Made by a program: the position numbers and the translations under genes. From the NCBI GenBank assembly GCA_026196225.1, contig JAPHRD010000011.1:1-49206 (forward strand): a stretch of DNA of 49,206 nt. Direction: 5' to 3'. How positions within the stretch are numbered: the stretch's first letter is position 1; every line of letters begins with the position of its first letter. Origin of the DNA: Motiliproteus sp. Lineage in GTDB: Bacteria > Pseudomonadota > Gammaproteobacteria > Pseudomonadales > Balneatricaceae. The notes below the pieces were generated by a model. It was not told the DNA's origin. It did not search any database and worked only from the letters and a program-made list of their open reading frames with translations. This document shows positions 17,920 through 26,547 of this stretch, in pieces.

Positions 17920-18234
17920 ATGTTTATTGCCATGAACCGTTTTCGTATTCGCCTTGGCTGCGAAGCAGAGTTTGAGCAAATTTGGAGAGAACGGGAGACA
18001 TACCTGGATACGGTTCCCGGTTTTCAGGCGTTCAACCTGCTAAAAGGACCGCGCTCAGAAGACCACAGCCTTTACGCTACTCACAGCGTCTGGCAGGATG
18101 AAGCCGCCTTCAAAGCCTGGACCCATTCCGAACAGTTTCGAAAAGCCCACGCTCAGGCCGGGGTAAAACGTGAAATCTATCTTGGCCCGCCGCAATTTGA
18201 AGGCTTTGAATCGGTGTTGCAGCAAGATGCCTAA
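17920..18234 (+). CDS. ABM-domain protein (antibiotic biosynthesis monooxygenase / IsdG-like)
   Basis: Single-domain dimeric alpha-beta barrel protein of 104 residues. It begins MFIAMNRFRI and contains the WRERETYLDTVPGFQAFNLLKGP segment and HSVWQDEAAFKAWTHSEQFR, which is the ABM pattern. Some relatives (IsdG, HmoA/HmoB) degrade haem; others are quinol or polyketide monooxygenases. The DyP peroxidase lies 21 bp upstream and a tetrapyrrole chelatase-like gene 10 bp downstream, which makes haem handling the most likely role. That role is an inference. Confidence 0.82.
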   Translation: MFIAMNRFRIRLGCEAEFEQIWRERETYLDTVPGFQAFNLLKGPRSEDHSLYATHSVWQDEAAFKAWTHSEQFRKAHAQAGVKREIYLGPPQFEGFESVLQQDA

Positions 18235-18244
18235 CCACGAGTAA

Positions 18245-18634
18245 ATGACGCCAATGACCACAACTAAAACCACACTGATTATTATCGCCCACGGCAGCCG
18301 TCGCCCTCAATCCAACGATGAGGTCAGGGCGCTGGTAGAGCAGTTCCAGCAACTGCCCGGTGTAAACTTTGAGCGGGTTGATGCAGCATTTCTCGAGCTC
18401 GCGACCCCCTCACTCCATGAAGCGGTCGCGGCAGCAGCAGAAAGCGGTAGCAAACAGTTTCTTATTTATCCCTATTTTCTGAATACCGGCAAGCACGTGG
18501 AACGGGACATTCCCGCCATTCTTGATGAGTTGGCATCAGAATATTCACAATGCCATTTTCAGCTGTTAGAGCATTTCGGCAGCAGCAGCGAAGTACTGCC
18601 GCTAATTCAAAGCCACGTCGACCAGCAAATCTAG
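18245..18634 (+). CDS. CbiX/SirB-type sirohydrochlorin chelatase-like protein
   Basis: Short class II chelatase-like protein of 129 residues, close to the single-domain CbiX-S/SirB size. Two histidines of the active site are visible: LIIIAHGSRRPQSN near the start and YPYFLNTGKHVERDIP in the second half. Family members insert cobalt or iron into sirohydrochlorin for cobalamin or sirohaem. The assimilatory sulfite reductase at 30.4-32.0 kb needs sirohaem, but the link is only circumstantial. A second ATG three codons in (18254) is an alternative start. Confidence 0.82.
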   Translation: MTPMTTTKTTLIIIAHGSRRPQSNDEVRALVEQFQQLPGVNFERVDAAFLELATPSLHEAVAAAAESGSKQFLIYPYFLNTGKHVERDIPAILDELASEYSQCHFQLLEHFGSSSEVLPLIQSHVDQQI

Positions 18635-18836
18635 TACTCCTTGGTAGCGGCCAGTTTCTTCGTGGACTGGCTTCCTCGCGCCACCGCCCACTATCGCCCA
18701 TCTCTTTCCCTTGCCCTAACACGTGATCGCCCCAGAACATGCACTTTCACTAATTTGAGACTCTAGATCTATGGGCTAAAGTAATAGGACAGTTATTCAA
18801 ATCAAGCCCCTTGCTGTTCTATAGAAAAGGCTGGCG

Positions 18837-19802
18837 ATGGAAGTAAATTCCGAAAACAAAATGATCCTGATTGTCGACGACAATCCAGAAAATGTGCGGG
18901 TACTTGGTCATATTCTTGGTCAGCAAGGATATCAGATCGCAGTCGCCAACAGCGGTGATGAAGCGCTACAGCGACTTCCGTGGATTAAGCCCGACCTTAT
19001 CCTGCTCGATATCATGATGCCCAAATTTGACGGCTTCGAGACCTGCAGACGACTGAAAGCCTGGAGACAGACCTGCGACATCCCGATCATTTTTGTATCG
19101 GCCTTAGATGATAGCACCCGAATTGTTCGGGGCTTTGAGGCCGGCGCAGTGGATTACGTCACCAAACCCTACGTTAAAGAGATACTGCTGGCGCGGGTCG
19201 ATACTCACCTGCAGCTGGCTCAGGCACGGGCCTGTCTAAGCAACATGAACCAGGAACTGCGTCATGATCTGGAACACCAACGCAGTCTAGGGGAGCATGA
19301 TCCCTTAACCGGCATGTCTAACCGCCGTGTGTTAAAACCCCGACTAAAATTTGAACTGGCCAGAAAGATAAGGCAAAAAATCCCTCTCTGCGTAGCCATG
19401 ATCGACTTGGATTTTTTCAAAGAGGTGAACGACAACTGCGGCCACCAGATCGGTGATGAGCTGTTGATCGAGGTCTCCCAGCAGCTACAGGAAAATCTCC
19501 GGGAAACCGATATAGCGATCCGCTACGGCGGCGATGAATTTTTCCTGATTTTTCCTGACACGACCCTGAAAACACTGGAGGTCAGTCTAGATCGCATTCA
19601 GCAGCTGCTCTCTAATATCCACCACCCAACTATCAAACACCGTGTAACCACCAGTATCGGCGCCGTAGAAGCAACGGCCAATGAAGACTGGCAGTCCCTG
19701 CTAGACCGTGCTGACAAGGCGATGTACCAAGCCAAGCACGCCGGCAGGAACCAGATTTTCTGCCAGCCTGAAACCCTCCTCAAGCAGAGCGACAGCCCAT
19801 AG
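18837..19802 (+). CDS. Response regulator with diguanylate cyclase (REC-GGDEF)
   Basis: Cytoplasmic signalling enzyme of 321 residues that should make cyclic di-GMP when phosphorylated. The receiver domain (about 8-125) keeps the acidic pair D14/D15, phospho-acceptor D58 and K110. The cyclase domain (about 150-312) has the intact active site GGDEF (231-235). It also has the inhibitory-site motif RETD (222-225) exactly five residues upstream, so product inhibition is expected. An AGG site precedes the ATG. The next two genes encode a periplasmic binding protein and a hybrid kinase, and the three form a likely sensory operon. Confidence 0.93.
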   Translation: MEVNSENKMILIVDDNPENVRVLGHILGQQGYQIAVANSGDEALQRLPWIKPDLILLDIMMPKFDGFETCRRLKAWRQTCDIPIIFVSALDDSTRIVRGFEAGAVDYVTKPYVKEILLARVDTHLQLAQARACLSNMNQELRHDLEHQRSLGEHDPLTGMSNRRVLKPRLKFELARKIRQKIPLCVAMIDLDFFKEVNDNCGHQIGDELLIEVSQQLQENLRETDIAIRYGGDEFFLIFPDTTLKTLEVSLDRIQQLLSNIHHPTIKHRVTTSIGAVEATANEDWQSLLDRADKAMYQAKHAGRNQIFCQPETLLKQSDSP

Positions 19803-19816
19803 TTTTGTGGTCATTT

Positions 19817-21391
19817 ATGAGCAGCTCTGACTGTGGAAATTATAAGCTCTTCACGGGCCTGATACTCCTATCTCTACTGTCATCTGCAACGCTGACCGCA
19901 GCGGATACCAATCCCAGCCAAGCCATTTCGTCACCCCCTGGTCAACCCCAAGACGCCGGGCCAAGATCATCCCTAAAAGCAGCGCCCTACAGTGATACTG
20001 TCTTAGCCAAAAAGGATTACAGCGGGCTGACATTGCGAGTGCTGGTCCACGAGAAACCCAATATGGGGGAGCCGGTGGAGCGCCATGCTCGCCAGTTTTC
20101 CAAGCTGACCGGCGCAAAAATGGTTCTCCACCACGTCCCCTTTGGAGAACTCTACCCCCGCGTTCTTTGGGGCCTTAGAAACAACTGGTACGACATTATT
20201 TTTTTCGGATCCCTATGGTTGCCCGATACCGCTCCCTTTTTACACCCAATGCCCCAAAGCATGCTCGACTCACCGCAACACAGGGACATCATTCCCTACC
20301 ACCAACAGATAGCCACCTGGGAGAACAGCGTCCTGCAAGTTCCCATTGATGGCGACCGCCATTTTTTTCAGTACCGCCTGGACGTATTTGAGGACCCGAA
20401 CCTGCAGGTCCAACACCTGAAACAGTTCAACAAAGCTCTGAGTGTTCCCAAAACCTGGAAAGAGGTTAATGAGGTCGCAGCCTTTGTTCATGGTAAAACC
20501 CTGGCCAATGGCGAAACCATCAGCGGACTGGTAGAGATCACTAAAAAAGATGATCTGTTGTTCTCCAATTTCATCAAGCGTGCCGCGCCCTACGCCAAGC
20601 ACCCGGATATAACAGGCGGCTTCTATTTTGATCTCGCCACCATGGAACCCCGGATTAATAGCCCCGGTTTTGTTCGAGCCCTGGAAGATTTTATTGAATC
20701 CCAAGCCTACTACCCTCCTGGTGGTGAGGATTTTGGCTTGGCCGATGTTAACCGCTCCTTTGGCGAAGGTTCTTCGCTGATGACCGACAGCTGGGATGAC
20801 TCCTTTATCTACGCAATGCAGACAAACTCTCCGATCTACAACAAGGTGTCGGCAACCATCTCGCCAGGATCAAAGGAGGTTTGGAATCGACAGACTCAAC
20901 AGTGGGATCACTTTCCCGATATCAACTACGCCCCCTATATCGCCTGGGGTTGGACTTCCGCCGTTGCCGCCAAGACCCCGCACCCAGAAGCGGCGTTCGA
21001 TTTTCTCGGTTTTTTCGGCAATGAGAAGAATCACAATGAAGACCTGTTGATCGGACGTTTCGGTGTCAATCCATTCAGAAACAGTGATCTCAATGCCGAT
21101 TTCTGGATTCAGGGAGCAGGCTGGCGGGAAGATATCACCCGCGCCTATATCAAATCCTTCGAAATGCAGAAACAGATCAGCAATCGGGTATTCGATCTGC
21201 GCATTCATAGTGGTGGGCTCTATATGAAAGCGCTCTCCATCGGCGTAAAGCGTGCACTCCTGGGGATAAGCAGCGCCCAGCAGGCCCTCGATGACGTCGC
21301 CCATCAATGGCGTAAACTTAATGAAACCATCGGTGTAGAAAAACAGCGGCAGGCTTATCGCAATGTCGTCAGACTGGAAGATAGCCAATGA
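19817..21391 (+). CDS. Orphan periplasmic extracellular solute-binding protein (family 1)
   Basis: Exported binding protein of 524 residues from the ATG at 19817 (an in-frame TTG lies at 19805). The signal peptide is about 1-28. The mature part has the cluster-B/sugar-binding layout: YSGLTLRVLVHEKPNMGEPV, then KLTGAKMVLHHVPFGELYPR, and SVPKTWKEVNEVA, followed by a WGWTSAVAAKTPHPEAAF segment. No permease or ATPase gene is near. It sits 14 bp after a REC-GGDEF gene and 27 bp before a hybrid kinase with a periplasmic domain. That suggests it presents a ligand to the kinase, as LuxP does for LuxQ. The ligand is unknown. Confidence 0.82.
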   Translation: MSSSDCGNYKLFTGLILLSLLSSATLTAADTNPSQAISSPPGQPQDAGPRSSLKAAPYSDTVLAKKDYSGLTLRVLVHEKPNMGEPVERHARQFSKLTGAKMVLHHVPFGELYPRVLWGLRNNWYDIIFFGSLWLPDTAPFLHPMPQSMLDSPQHRDIIPYHQQIATWENSVLQVPIDGDRHFFQYRLDVFEDPNLQVQHLKQFNKALSVPKTWKEVNEVAAFVHGKTLANGETISGLVEITKKDDLLFSNFIKRAAPYAKHPDITGGFYFDLATMEPRINSPGFVRALEDFIESQAYYPPGGEDFGLADVNRSFGEGSSLMTDSWDDSFIYAMQTNSPIYNKVSATISPGSKEVWNRQTQQWDHFPDINYAPYIAWGWTSAVAAKTPHPEAAFDFLGFFGNEKNHNEDLLIGRFGVNPFRNSDLNADFWIQGAGWREDITRAYIKSFEMQKQISNRVFDLRIHSGGLYMKALSIGVKRALLGISSAQQALDDVAHQWRKLNETIGVEKQRQAYRNVVRLEDSQ

Positions 21392-21418
21392 CCCAGCAAT
21401 GGTTACGGACCGTATAGC

Positions 21419-23737
21419 ATGTTCGAAATAGCCCGTAAAATTCAGGATTACCGAACAAGATACCGTCTGTCAGGTCGGCTGCTGGCTTACATCCTGCTGA
21501 TCAGCTCTCTACTCACCCTGCTTGGCACTGGCCTGCAGGTCTACAACGACTACCGTAACGACGTCAGCCAGATCCACGCCGACATCCAAACCCTCGAAAA
21601 GAGCTTTCTCCAGCCCCTGGCAAACAGCGTCTGGAAGCTGGACCAAGAGCAGGTCAACGTGCAGCTTCAGGGAGCCCTGAAACTACGGGATATGATCTAT
21701 GCAGAAGTGCGAGAGCAACGCCAAGATGAATCCATTGTACTGGTGGAACAGGGGCGATTCGATGCAAGCAGCAGCATTACCGAGATATTCCCCCTGGTAT
21801 ACCGCAGTGGTGATTTCACAGCCAAGGTGGGTGAGCTAAAAGCCACCTTCTCCCTAAAAGGCGTTTATGCCCGTTTGCAGGAAAAGGTGGCACTGATCCT
21901 GATTACCCAATTTATCAAAACCTTTATCGTCTCGTTGTGTATTCTGGCCATTATCCATCTGTTGATAACCCGACACCTGACCCATCTATCCAGCTTCGCT
22001 GCGAAAGTGGATTTCAACGCCCTCGACCAGCGTTGGCAACTGAATCGAGCGCCTCACCAAGACCATAAAAAGGATGAGCTGGATCGGCTAGTCGACTCAT
22101 TCAATGCCATGCAGAACGATCTGCACCAACATCTAAATAAACGCAATGAAGCAGAAGCAGCGTTGCGAAAACAGCAGGAAGAACTTGAAACCACAGTCGC
22201 CCAGCGTACTCAAGAGCTGGTGGACAATATGGAGCTGCTCGAGAGCGAGGTGAAAACCCGTATTGCTTCTGAACAGCGGGCCGACAAGGCCAATCGGGCA
22301 AAAAGTGAATTTCTGGCCAACATGAGCCATGAGATTCGGACCCCCATGAACGCGGTATTGGGGTTTACTCAGATACTCGCTGAAACTGAAAAAGATCCAG
22401 AAAAAGCCAGCCACCTGGAATCCATACTGACTAGCGGTAAAACCCTGCTCCACCTAATCAACAATGTCCTCAACCTATCCAAGATCGAAGCGGGAAAACT
22501 GGAATTGGAGCTGAGTACCGTATCCATCGAACAATTACTGCGAGAGCTGGATCTGATGTTCAGCAACCAGCTAAAGGATAAAGCGCTGGCACTAAATATC
22601 AGCCTATCAAAAGGCCTGCCCGATGCCTTGCTACTGGACGAGCCCAGGGTCAGACAGATCCTGATAAATCTGATCAGCAATGCAATCAAATTCACCCAGA
22701 AAGGCCATATAGCGATTAGGGTGGGTTACCAATCATCGGGGAAGGAGGACACCCACATCGATCTGCAGATTGCCGTAACCGACACCGGTATTGGTATCCC
22801 CCACGACCAACTCGAACATATTTTTGGTGCCTTCCAACAACGAATTGGCCAGGATACCGCTCAGTACGGCGGTACAGGCCTTGGGCTGGCCATCAGCCTA
22901 CAGCTGGCAGAAATTATGGGAGGATCGATCGGCGTCACCAGCACAGAAGAACAGGGATCGACGTTTACCCTCAACTTGCCCCGAACCGTGGTTCTGCAAA
23001 GCATATCAAGTCCAGATCCATCACCACCAACCAGCAACTTTGATGGTCTGCGTTTTAACTCCGCAACGCTGGTCGTGTGCGACGACCATGTAATCAATCG
23101 TGAATTACTGCGCAGTTTCCTAGGACCCTGGCAAGAACTGAAACTACTGATGGCAAGCAATGGTGAGGAGGCGATACAGCTCGCCCGCCAACGGGCTCCG
23201 GACTTAATTCTGATGGATTTGAAAATGCCGGTTATGGATGGCTTTAGCGCCTGCAAAGTATTGAAATCGGATCCGGATCTTGCAGATATTCCGGTTATCG
23301 TTATCACCGCTGCAGTAATGGCCGACAAAGAAGCCGAAATCGTCGATCACTGCGATAGCTTTCTTCGAAAACCACTCAATCGTGACGATTTGATCATTGA
23401 GTGCAAACGCTTTTTGCCCCACCGCAGCACGCCCCCGATGGAACCAAAAGATCCAGTTACAGCGCCTCCACTTCTGCCACAAGAACTGGTGATCGAACCC
23501 GCATTAATGCCATTGCTGGCGAGAAAACTTAGCCAGGTTAGAGAGTTGTCTCGAAAGATGGTGATTCAGGATATCGAGCACTTCAGTCAGCAGCTAGCCA
23601 CCTTAGCAGCCGAACATGAAAGCGAATCACTGCAACAATGGTGCAGCCAGCTGAGACAGGCCGCTTCGAATTTCGATAGTCAACGGATCAGCGCCCTCCT
23701 GGATAGCTACATCGATTTAATCGAAGGCTACCAATAG
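21419..23737 (+). CDS. Membrane hybrid sensor histidine kinase
   Basis: Inner-membrane sensor kinase of 772 residues. In order: membrane span (about 21-41), periplasmic sensor (about 42-155), second span (about 158-182), HAMP linker, coiled coil (about 238-290), HisKA with H304 in MSHEIRTPMN, HATPase_c with N-box NLISNAIKFT (417-426) and glycine-rich GGTGLGLAIS. A receiver domain with D555/D556, D600 and K651 follows, then a C-terminal helical tail of about 100 residues that has no obvious phosphotransfer histidine motif. It probably senses the upstream binding protein and controls the upstream REC-GGDEF protein. The start lacks a strong ribosome site. Confidence 0.92.
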   Translation: MFEIARKIQDYRTRYRLSGRLLAYILLISSLLTLLGTGLQVYNDYRNDVSQIHADIQTLEKSFLQPLANSVWKLDQEQVNVQLQGALKLRDMIYAEVREQRQDESIVLVEQGRFDASSSITEIFPLVYRSGDFTAKVGELKATFSLKGVYARLQEKVALILITQFIKTFIVSLCILAIIHLLITRHLTHLSSFAAKVDFNALDQRWQLNRAPHQDHKKDELDRLVDSFNAMQNDLHQHLNKRNEAEAALRKQQEELETTVAQRTQELVDNMELLESEVKTRIASEQRADKANRAKSEFLANMSHEIRTPMNAVLGFTQILAETEKDPEKASHLESILTSGKTLLHLINNVLNLSKIEAGKLELELSTVSIEQLLRELDLMFSNQLKDKALALNISLSKGLPDALLLDEPRVRQILINLISNAIKFTQKGHIAIRVGYQSSGKEDTHIDLQIAVTDTGIGIPHDQLEHIFGAFQQRIGQDTAQYGGTGLGLAISLQLAEIMGGSIGVTSTEEQGSTFTLNLPRTVVLQSISSPDPSPPTSNFDGLRFNSATLVVCDDHVINRELLRSFLGPWQELKLLMASNGEEAIQLARQRAPDLILMDLKMPVMDGFSACKVLKSDPDLADIPVIVITAAVMADKEAEIVDHCDSFLRKPLNRDDLIIECKRFLPHRSTPPMEPKDPVTAPPLLPQELVIEPALMPLLARKLSQVRELSRKMVIQDIEHFSQQLATLAAEHESESLQQWCSQLRQAASNFDSQRISALLDSYIDLIEGYQ

Positions 23738-23857
23738 CCTGGTGGGAGAAATACAGTCAAATCATCACAAATTGAGCAAAAGCAGTTTTCTAGGCACGCA
23801 CGACAGTTATACTCCGCCCTGCTTACTGAATTTTGGCTTTGTTGCAGGAAAAAAACG

Positions 23858-24208
23858 ATGGCTTTACGCGCCCTATATATCACCCTTTTGCTAGCCCTGA
23901 CCACCGTACTTAGCGGTTGCAGCGGTCACCCCGGCACCGGCCACTGGGTCGCCAATAAAGCCAATGAACTCGGTTTCTGGGTATTGGTGATCGAATTTGA
24001 CGGCAAAGCAAAAATTCTGACTAAAACAGAAGGTACACCAAAGATGGGCTGCTATTGGAAGGCCACTTCCGGAGATTCCATGTCACTTCAGTGCGCCACT
24101 AAAGAAACCCCCGAAACCCCCGAGGATTTTGAGCTGAAAGTCACCGGAGACCTGGCCAGTTTCAGCAAAGATGGCAAAGAAGTTGCCGAATTCCGTCGCC
24201 GCATGTAA
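23858..24208 (+). CDS. Small lipoprotein, unknown function
   Basis: Predicted lipoprotein of 116 residues: a type II signal peptide ends at lipobox LSGC (C21). The mature domain is a small beta-sandwich-like sequence (WVLVIEFDGKAKILTKTEGTPKMGCYWK, in two parts, then FELKVTGDLASFSKDGKEVAEFRR). It resembles small lipocalin-like stress proteins, but I cannot name the family. An AGGA site precedes the ATG. It stands alone, with a hairpin after it. Confidence 0.72.
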   Translation: MALRALYITLLLALTTVLSGCSGHPGTGHWVANKANELGFWVLVIEFDGKAKILTKTEGTPKMGCYWKATSGDSMSLQCATKETPETPEDFELKVTGDLASFSKDGKEVAEFRRRM

Positions 24209-24221
24209 TCCATTGATAATT

Positions 24222-24249
24222 CCGCCTGGGACACTAACGCCCCAGGCGG
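24222..24249 (+). terminator. GC-rich hairpin after the lipoprotein gene
   Basis: The perfect 9-bp stem CCGCCTGGG/CCCAGGCGG (24222-24230 with 24241-24249) has a 10-nt loop and lies 14 bp after the lipoprotein stop. The following bases are not a strong T-tract, so termination efficiency is uncertain. Confidence 0.6.
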
Positions 24250-24262
24250 GTTAAGTTATACT

Positions 24263-24294
24263 GTCGGTCTGTATCTTTGCCAAACCAGACCGAC
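24263..24294. promoter_or_regulatory. Inverted repeat abutting the FAD-dehydrogenase start
   Basis: The perfect 9-bp inverted repeat GTCGGTCTG/CAGACCGAC (24263-24271 with 24286-24294) ends at the base before ATG 24295. A possible -10 box TATACT lies at 24257-24262. It may be a repressor operator over the transcription start, or an RNA hairpin hiding the ribosome site. Confidence 0.5.
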
Positions 24295-25674
24295 ATGAAA
24301 GCATCCACCGAAGCTGCCATTGCCGAACTTCAGCCCCTATTTGGTGATCGACTAAGCACCTCATCGGCCCTCTGCGATCAACACGGTCAAGGTGAGGATA
24401 GCCACGGCTGTATCCCACCGGAAGCAGTTATCTTCGTCCAATCTAATGAAGAAGTGGCTGAGATCGCAAAAGTCTGCCAACACCATAAAGTACCCATTAT
24501 TCCCTACGGTACAGGCACCTCAGTTGAAGGGCACCTGCTGGCGTTGCAGGGAGGCATCTGCATCGACCTGTCGCAGATGAACCAGGTCCTTTCGATCAGT
24601 GCTGAAGATATGGACTGCCGGGTTCAAGCGGGCGTTACCCGTAAGTTGCTGAATCACGACCTGCGTCAGCAGGGACTATTTTTTCCGGTCGACCCCGGCG
24701 CGGACGCCTCCCTGGGCGGCATGGCTGCCACTTGCGCCTCAGGTACCAACGCGGTTCGTTACGGCACCGTACGAGAGAACATCCTCGGCCTCACAATAGT
24801 CACCGCCGATGGCCAAATCATTACCACCGGCACCCGAGCCCGCAAGAGCGCAGCCGGCTACAACCTGACCCAGCTGTTGATCGGCTCCGAGGGCACCCTT
24901 GGTATCATCACCGAAGTGCAATTGCGACTGCATCCGATACCAGAAACCATCAAGTCTGCCGTATGCCAATTCTCGACCTTAAAAAATGCGGTCAACACCG
25001 TCATCGACGCCAGCCAGCAGGGGATCGAATTAGCCCGTATTGAGCTCCTCAACGCCCTGCAAATGCAGGCAAGCATCCGCTATTCCAAGCTCCAGGGCTA
25101 CCAAGAGCTGCCCACCCTGTTTCTGGAATTCCACGGTAGCAAAGAGAGCGTCGATCAACAGGTTGAGGCCATGGCAGCGGTAGCTCAGGACCACAACAGC
25201 AGCGACTTCCAATGGGCCGAAACTAGTGAAGCGAGAAACGAGCTATGGCGCGCACGCCATAACGCTTATCTGGCAGCCCTGAACCTCAATCCTGAATACA
25301 ATGGATTTCCCACCGACGTCTGCGTACCCATCTCCCGCCTTGCCGATAGTATTCTGGATGCGGAACGATACGCCCATTCGCTGGACCTACACTGCCCGAT
25401 TGTCGGTCATGTGGGCGATGGCAATTACCATGTACTGGTGCTGTACGATGGCAACGACAGGCAGCAGACGGACAACGCCGCCAAACTCTCAAAGCATATC
25501 GTCGAACAGGCTTTGGCGATGGGTGGCACCTGCTCCGGCGAACATGGCATCGGCAGTGGCAAGAAAGATTACCTGCTGGCCGAACATGGCGATGGGGTGG
25601 AGCTGATGCGACAAATTAAACGGGCATGGGACCCTGCCAACATTCTAAACCCTGGCAAAATCTTCGATCTCTAA
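24295..25674 (+). CDS. FAD-linked D-lactate/glycolate-type dehydrogenase
   Basis: Flavoprotein of 459 residues (from ATG 24295; an in-frame TTG at 24277 would add six). It has the PCMH-type FAD-binding domain (IPYGTGTSVEGH; SLGGMAATCASGTNAVRYGT; GSEGTLGIITE) and the FAD-oxidase C-terminal domain (CPIVGHVGDGNYH; GGTCSGEHGIG; WDPANILNPGKIF). Such enzymes oxidise D-lactate, glycolate or other 2-hydroxy acids and feed electrons to quinone or a cytochrome. No GlcE/GlcF partner genes are present, favouring a single-subunit D-lactate dehydrogenase. The long inverted repeat touching the start suggests regulation by an organic-acid-responsive repressor. Substrate is inferred. Confidence 0.88.
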   Translation: MKASTEAAIAELQPLFGDRLSTSSALCDQHGQGEDSHGCIPPEAVIFVQSNEEVAEIAKVCQHHKVPIIPYGTGTSVEGHLLALQGGICIDLSQMNQVLSISAEDMDCRVQAGVTRKLLNHDLRQQGLFFPVDPGADASLGGMAATCASGTNAVRYGTVRENILGLTIVTADGQIITTGTRARKSAAGYNLTQLLIGSEGTLGIITEVQLRLHPIPETIKSAVCQFSTLKNAVNTVIDASQQGIELARIELLNALQMQASIRYSKLQGYQELPTLFLEFHGSKESVDQQVEAMAAVAQDHNSSDFQWAETSEARNELWRARHNAYLAALNLNPEYNGFPTDVCVPISRLADSILDAERYAHSLDLHCPIVGHVGDGNYHVLVLYDGNDRQQTDNAAKLSKHIVEQALAMGGTCSGEHGIGSGKKDYLLAEHGDGVELMRQIKRAWDPANILNPGKIFDL

Positions 25675-25738
25675 GTGTTGAATTTTAGCTTTTGAACTTT
25701 CAGCTTCGGCTCTAGCAACAGCGGCGGTATCGGCTCTA

Positions 25739-26530
25739 ATGACAGAACTGCTTTGGTATCAGTACGCTCTGATCGGAATCATCTTCGCCTGGAGTGGATT
25801 TGTTCGTTCCGGTTTGGGATTTGGCGGTGCGGTGCTATCGCTGCCATTTCTACTGCTGGTGATCAATGATGCCCTGATTTTTTTGCCTATCATCGCCATT
25901 CAGCTGCTGATCTTCTCCATGTGGATCACCTACGGCCATCAATTCAAGCAGCTGTTCCAGTCGGGCAGTTCAGAAGCGATCGCTAGCAAAGAAGCCAAAG
26001 TGGACTGGCCCTACCTGAAAAAGGCCCTGATCATTATGATCATCCCAAAACTGGTGGGGGTATTGGGGCTGTTAACCCTGCCGGCAGACCTGATGTCAGG
26101 AATTATCTTTTCCATCGTCATGGTGTATGCCGTGGGCTATACCCTGAACCGCCCTTTTACCAGTAATCATCCAGCGGTGGATATGCTGTTTCTGATCCTG
26201 GGCGGATACGTCAGCGGTACTTCCCTGATCGGCGCCCCCTTGATCGTTGCGGTCTTTGCATCCAGGGTCGCCAAAGAACAACTCAGGGATACCCTGTTTG
26301 TGCTCTGGTTTGTCTTGGTCTGTATCAAGATGGCAACCTTCATCGCTGCGGATGTGGATCTGCAACTGATCCACCAGCTCTGGCTGCTGCCCTGCGCCGC
26401 TATCGGCCATGTGATTGGTATGCGTTTCCACCAGCATATGCTTGAGGCGGAAACGCCACTGTTCTATCGAGTAATGGGATCGGTGCTGATTTTGGTGAGC
26501 TGTATCGGCATCTACCGGATACTGGTGTAA
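25739..26530 (+). CDS. TauE/SafE-family sulfite/anion exporter-like permease
   Basis: Inner-membrane protein of 263 residues with about eight spans and the TauE/SafE (DUF81) layout. The N-terminal half has WSGFVRSGLGFGGAVLSLPFLL, and the second half repeats the fold with FLILGGYVSGTSLIGAPLIVA. Family members are proposed to export sulfite, sulfoacetate or related anions. It is downstream of the FAD dehydrogenase on the same strand, 64 bp away. A sulfite reductase operon lies a few kilobases on but on the other strand. Substrate unknown; the ribosome site is weak. Confidence 0.85.
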   Translation: MTELLWYQYALIGIIFAWSGFVRSGLGFGGAVLSLPFLLLVINDALIFLPIIAIQLLIFSMWITYGHQFKQLFQSGSSEAIASKEAKVDWPYLKKALIIMIIPKLVGVLGLLTLPADLMSGIIFSIVMVYAVGYTLNRPFTSNHPAVDMLFLILGGYVSGTSLIGAPLIVAVFASRVAKEQLRDTLFVLWFVLVCIKMATFIAADVDLQLIHQLWLLPCAAIGHVIGMRFHQHMLEAETPLFYRVMGSVLILVSCIGIYRILV

Positions 26531-26547
26531 TCCGCCAGCTGAAAAAT

